DNA from: Deltaproteobacteria bacterium
Lineage (GTDB): Bacteria; Desulfobacterota; Desulfobulbia; Desulfobulbales; Desulfobulbaceae
Assembly (NCBI GenBank): GCA_024277485.1
Contig: JAJRVA010000129.1
Span: 1 to 8,301, forward strand
DNA length: 8,301 bases
Direction of reading: 5' to 3'
Part shown: piece by piece, positions 6,063-8,301 of the stretch
Numbering within the stretch: position 1 is the first letter of the stretch
How the letters are laid out: each line of letters opens with the position of its first letter
Position numbers and translations under genes: made by a program
The notes under the pieces: model-generated
Databases searched by the model: none
Told to the model about the DNA's origin: nothing
Seen by the model: only the letters and a program-made list of their open reading frames with translations

Positions 6063-6551
6063 TTATAATTCATACAGTTTGTCGTCTTTGGCCGGAGGTG
6101 GCGGACCGGTGCGGACCTTTTTTTTCATGGCCTCGAAAGAGAAGGCGTTGTCCCCATCCATCAGGTCGCCCATCTCCTGTTCGATCCGGTCCGGGTCCTC
6201 GCCTGCTTCGAGGCGGGACAGGGCTTCCTCCATCTGGTCGCCCAGGGAGATCCCTGTTCTGTCCGAAAATATGCGCATCAGGCCGGCCATCTGCCTTGGG
6301 TCGTCCTCGTTGATGTTTTCCGCCTCGCGGAGCAGCCCTTCAAAGGCCTTTTCCATCTTTGCCTCATCCAGGCCCGCCATGGGGTCATTCTCTTCCCCGG
6401 CCCTGCCGAGGGTGGCAAAGGTAGACAGCATTTTGCTGATTTCCCTGCGGCCGCACCGGGGACAGTCGGGCCGTTTTTCCGTGTTTATCCTGCGGGAAAA
6501 AAAGTTGAAAACAGTATTGCAGTCGGGACAGAAAAATTCGTAGATAGGCAT
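6063..6551 (-). CDS. FmdB-family zinc-ribbon protein with long acidic tail
   Basis: This 162-residue cytoplasmic protein begins MPIYEFFCPDC, the hallmark of FmdB/CxxC-CxxC proteins. Cys8, Cys11, Cys30 and Cys33 make a single zinc ribbon. Family members are usually about 60-110 residues. Here a charged, glutamate- and aspartate-rich helical region (about 50-145) and a basic, proline-containing end (KKKVRTGPPPPAK) extend it. The start is ATG 6551-6549. The ribosome site is weak (AGG about 14 bases upstream), but the conserved MPIYEF beginning decides the start. It lies 27 bp after aroB on the same strand, so the two are probably co-transcribed. FmdB was named for a putative regulator of formamidase genes in Methylophilus, but the function of most homologues is unknown and nothing here assigns one. 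It ends at the inverted repeat shared with the convergent regulator gene. Confidence 0.85.
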   Translation of the reverse strand: MPIYEFFCPDCNTVFNFFSRRINTEKRPDCPRCGRREISKMLSTFATLGRAGEENDPMAGLDEAKMEKAFEGLLREAENINEDDPRQMAGLMRIFSDRTGISLGDQMEEALSRLEAGEDPDRIEQEMGDLMDGDNAFSFEAMKKKVRTGPPPPAKDDKLYEL

Positions 6552-6578
6552 TTTTGTGATAGCCTGATAGTATTTGGT

Positions 6579-7673
6579 CTAACCAGCTAATATATCGTCA
6601 ACATCCGTTTCTTCAACCTGGTCGGTCACGATAACCTCACCGATCCGGGTTGGCAGCACAAAAAAGACCCTGCCGCCGATGGTTTTTTTGTCGGTCTGAA
6701 GATACCCTTTTATTTTTTTTCGGTCAAGATTGTCCGGAATGGTTGTCGGCATGGAGAAGTCGTGTATGAGGCGGATTATTTTTTCCGCTTCATCCGGGGC
6801 CAGGTGGCCGGTACGGACAGCGAGTTTCGCGGCAATACACATGCCGACAGCGATTGCCAGGCCGTGGATCAGCTTGAAATCCGAGGCGGCCTCAATCGCG
6901 TGTCCAATGGTATGGCCGTAGTTGAGGATTCTCCGCAGTCCTCCCTCCCGCTCATCCTGTTCCACCACCCATGCTTTGATTTCGCAGCAGCGGGTGATGG
7001 TATCGGTAATGGTCTTTTCGTCAAGGTTGAGTATCTTGTGCCGGTTGTCCTGCAAAAACCGGAAAAAGTCCGCATCAGCGATAACGCCATACTTGATCAC
7101 CTCGGCCAGGCCGCCCAGAAGCTCGTCTTCCGAAAGGGTCTGGAGAACGCCGGTGTCAATATACACGGCCCCTGGCTGGTAAAAGGTGCCCAGCAGGTTC
7201 TTGCCCTCCGGAATGTCCACCCCGGTTTTTCCCCCCACCGAGCTGTCAACCTGGGCCAGCAGGGTTGTCGGCACCTGGATGAACGGAATGGAGCGCATGT
7301 ATATTGAGGCAAGAAAGCCGGTAATATCACCGGTCACGCCGCCGCCAAGGGCAATCAGTCCATCCTTGCGGTCAAAGCCGAGATCAGCCAGGCGGCTGGC
7401 AAGCATCCCTGTGGTCTGCAGGTTTTTACTTGCCTCTCCGCGCGGTAAGGTGATGATTTCCGCGCTGATACCGGCACCCGCAAGACTGTCCATGAGCTGC
7501 CGGCCGTACAGCCCGGCAACATGATCATCACTGATCACCCCGTACCGTTTGGCGCTGTTGCGTTCCCTGAGGTCAGAGCCGATCCGGCCCAGCAGCCCCC
7601 TTTCCAGGATGATGGGATAACTTCGATCGTCGAGCCCGACCTGGATGACTGTCCGGGTATTTTCTGCGCTCAT
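6579..7673 (-). CDS. aroB: 3-dehydroquinate synthase
   Basis: This 364-residue enzyme converts DAHP to 3-dehydroquinate, the second step of the shikimate pathway, in the cytoplasm with NAD and a divalent metal. The NAD-binding region LGGGVTGDITGF is at 109-120, followed by VPTTLLAQVDSSVGGKTGVD (134-153). Metal ligands expected from the family are Glu191 (GGLAEVIKYG), His254 (NYGHTIGHAIE) and His270 (LIHGLAIAVGM); all are present. The length is normal for bacterial AroB, with no sign of fusion or damage. The start is ATG 7673-7671, preceded by AGGAAGAGGAA as ribosome site. An intrinsic terminator for sat ends just upstream, so aroB must rely on readthrough or on a promoter I could not identify. 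The FmdB-like gene follows after 27 bp. Confidence 0.97.
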   Translation of the reverse strand: MSAENTRTVIQVGLDDRSYPIILERGLLGRIGSDLRERNSAKRYGVISDDHVAGLYGRQLMDSLAGAGISAEIITLPRGEASKNLQTTGMLASRLADLGFDRKDGLIALGGGVTGDITGFLASIYMRSIPFIQVPTTLLAQVDSSVGGKTGVDIPEGKNLLGTFYQPGAVYIDTGVLQTLSEDELLGGLAEVIKYGVIADADFFRFLQDNRHKILNLDEKTITDTITRCCEIKAWVVEQDEREGGLRRILNYGHTIGHAIEAASDFKLIHGLAIAVGMCIAAKLAVRTGHLAPDEAEKIIRLIHDFSMPTTIPDNLDRKKIKGYLQTDKKTIGGRVFFVLPTRIGEVIVTDQVEETDVDDILAG

Positions 7674-7684
7674 TTCCTCTTCCT

Positions 7685-7717
7685 ATAAAAAAGGAGATGC
7701 CCTGAGGACATCTCCTT
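7685..7717 (-). terminator. Rho-independent terminator of sat
   Basis: A perfect 9-bp stem (AAGGAGATG 7691-7699 with CATCTCCTT 7709-7717) closes a 9-base loop. On the minus strand the stem is followed at once by TTTTAT, giving six consecutive T residues with the two at the stem base. It starts 31 bases after the sat stop codon and ends about 12 bases before the aroB ATG, so it separates the two transcripts. Confidence 0.88.
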
Positions 7718-7747
7718 CTCTCAACGAAACCCGGGTGACCGAGTTAA

Positions 7748-8301
7748 TTACATGGAGTCGCCGGAAGCAGCGCCCTGCATTTTGACCTCAACCTTTTCGG
7801 TCAGGCCGGCATAGTATTTTTTGAGGTGATCCAGAACCTCGTCGCGGCCAAAGTGATCCACGATATCGGCGCCTTCGGACAGCGCCTTGCGCAGCTTGGT
7901 GCCGGAAAGGATGACGCGGTCTTCCTTGGTATGCGGGCAGGTCCGCAGGGACGCCATACCGTCGCACTTGTGGCAGTAGAAGGTCCAGTCGATCTTCATG
8001 GGCTTGCACTGCAGGTCCTTGCCCGGATCCCCGGTTTTGGGAATGCGGTCAAAAATTTCCTGGGCCTCGAACAGGCCGTAGAAATCGCCGACACCGGCAT
8101 GGTCGCGGCCGATCAGCATGTTGTTAACGCCATAGTTCTGGCGGAAGGTAGCATGGAGCAGACCTTCACGGGGACCGGCATAACGCATGTCCAGCGGGTA
8201 GCCGGCATTGATGACATTGTCCTTGACAAAGTAGTTGTCAATCAGGATCTCAATGGCCTTGACCCGGGTTTCAGCCGGGATGTCGCCGGGCTTCAGGTTG
8301 C
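7748..8301 (-). CDS. sat: ATP sulfurylase (sulfate adenylyltransferase), C-terminal part
   Basis: The reading frame enters at the right edge and ends at TAA 7750-7748, leaving 183 complete codons, somewhat under half of a usual bacterial Sat of about 400 residues. The N-terminal domain and the QxRNP motif lie outside the window. Visible hallmarks are [20 protein letters not shown], the nucleotide-binding [32 protein letters not shown] with three cysteines and a following CPH that resemble the zinc site of some bacterial Sats, and [13 protein letters not shown]. The enzyme forms adenosine phosphosulfate and pyrophosphate from sulfate and ATP, the first step of dissimilatory sulfate reduction, and can run in reverse in sulfur oxidisers and disproportionators. 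The Met at 8188 is internal, since the frame is open and Sat-like upstream of it (for example [17 protein letters not shown]). A strong terminator follows. Confidence 0.96.
   Translation of the reverse strand, partial: NLKPGDIPAETRVKAIEILIDNYFVKDNVINAGYPLDMRYAGPREGLLHATFRQNYGVNNMLIGRDHAGVGDFYGLFEAQEIFDRIPKTGDPGKDLQCKPMKIDWTFYCHKCDGMASLRTCPHTKEDRVILSGTKLRKALSEGADIVDHFGRDEVLDHLKKYYAGLTEKVEVKMQGAASGDSM

Noticed and set aside
1..8301. CRISPR array, tRNA or rRNA genes, insertion sequences
   Set aside because: I saw no regularly spaced direct repeats, no tRNA-like cloverleaf or rRNA signature, and no transposase frame with terminal inverted repeats.

Overview
The window looks like chromosomal DNA of a sulfate-reducing or sulfur-metabolising Desulfobacterota bacterium, most plausibly Desulfobulbales-like. 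The evidence is a bacterial-type ATP sulfurylase (sat), a periplasmic pentaheme c-type cytochrome, a sigma-54 two-component system and a moderately GC-rich composition. The taxonomic call is inference, since no rRNA or marker gene is present.

Layout. Positions 1-2439 (minus strand) hold a three-gene operon of exported proteins: a small PepSY-like protein, a pentaheme cytochrome c with an N-terminal carboxypeptidase-regulatory-like beta domain, and a cupredoxin with a type 1 copper site that is cut by the window edge. Positions 2440-2855 are a 416-bp divergent regulatory region. Positions 2856-5964 (plus strand) encode a membrane PAS histidine kinase and an NtrC-type sigma-54 activator whose reading frames overlap. 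Positions 5965-6062 lie between convergent genes and carry a large imperfect inverted repeat. Positions 6063-8301 (minus strand) hold an FmdB-type zinc-ribbon protein, aroB (3-dehydroquinate synthase), a clear intrinsic terminator, and the C-terminal part of sat.

How it fits together. The central intergenic region contains two outward-facing sigma-54 (-24/-12) promoter candidates, each with exact GG-N10-GC spacing. One faces the cytochrome/cupredoxin operon and the other faces the kinase/regulator genes. Between them lies a TGTACAT-N13-ATGTACA inverted repeat at a distance suited to an enhancer site for an NtrC-family activator. The regulator keeps the GAFTGA loop, so it should be able to work with sigma-54. 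The simplest reading is a self-amplifying circuit, laid out like E. coli zraP/zraSR: the kinase senses a periplasmic signal (its sensor domain has a CPDC motif plus a third Cys), and the regulator turns on both its own operon and a periplasmic heme/copper electron-transfer module. The signal and the reaction of the module are unknown. The minus-strand block at the right end is housekeeping: sulfate activation and the shikimate pathway.
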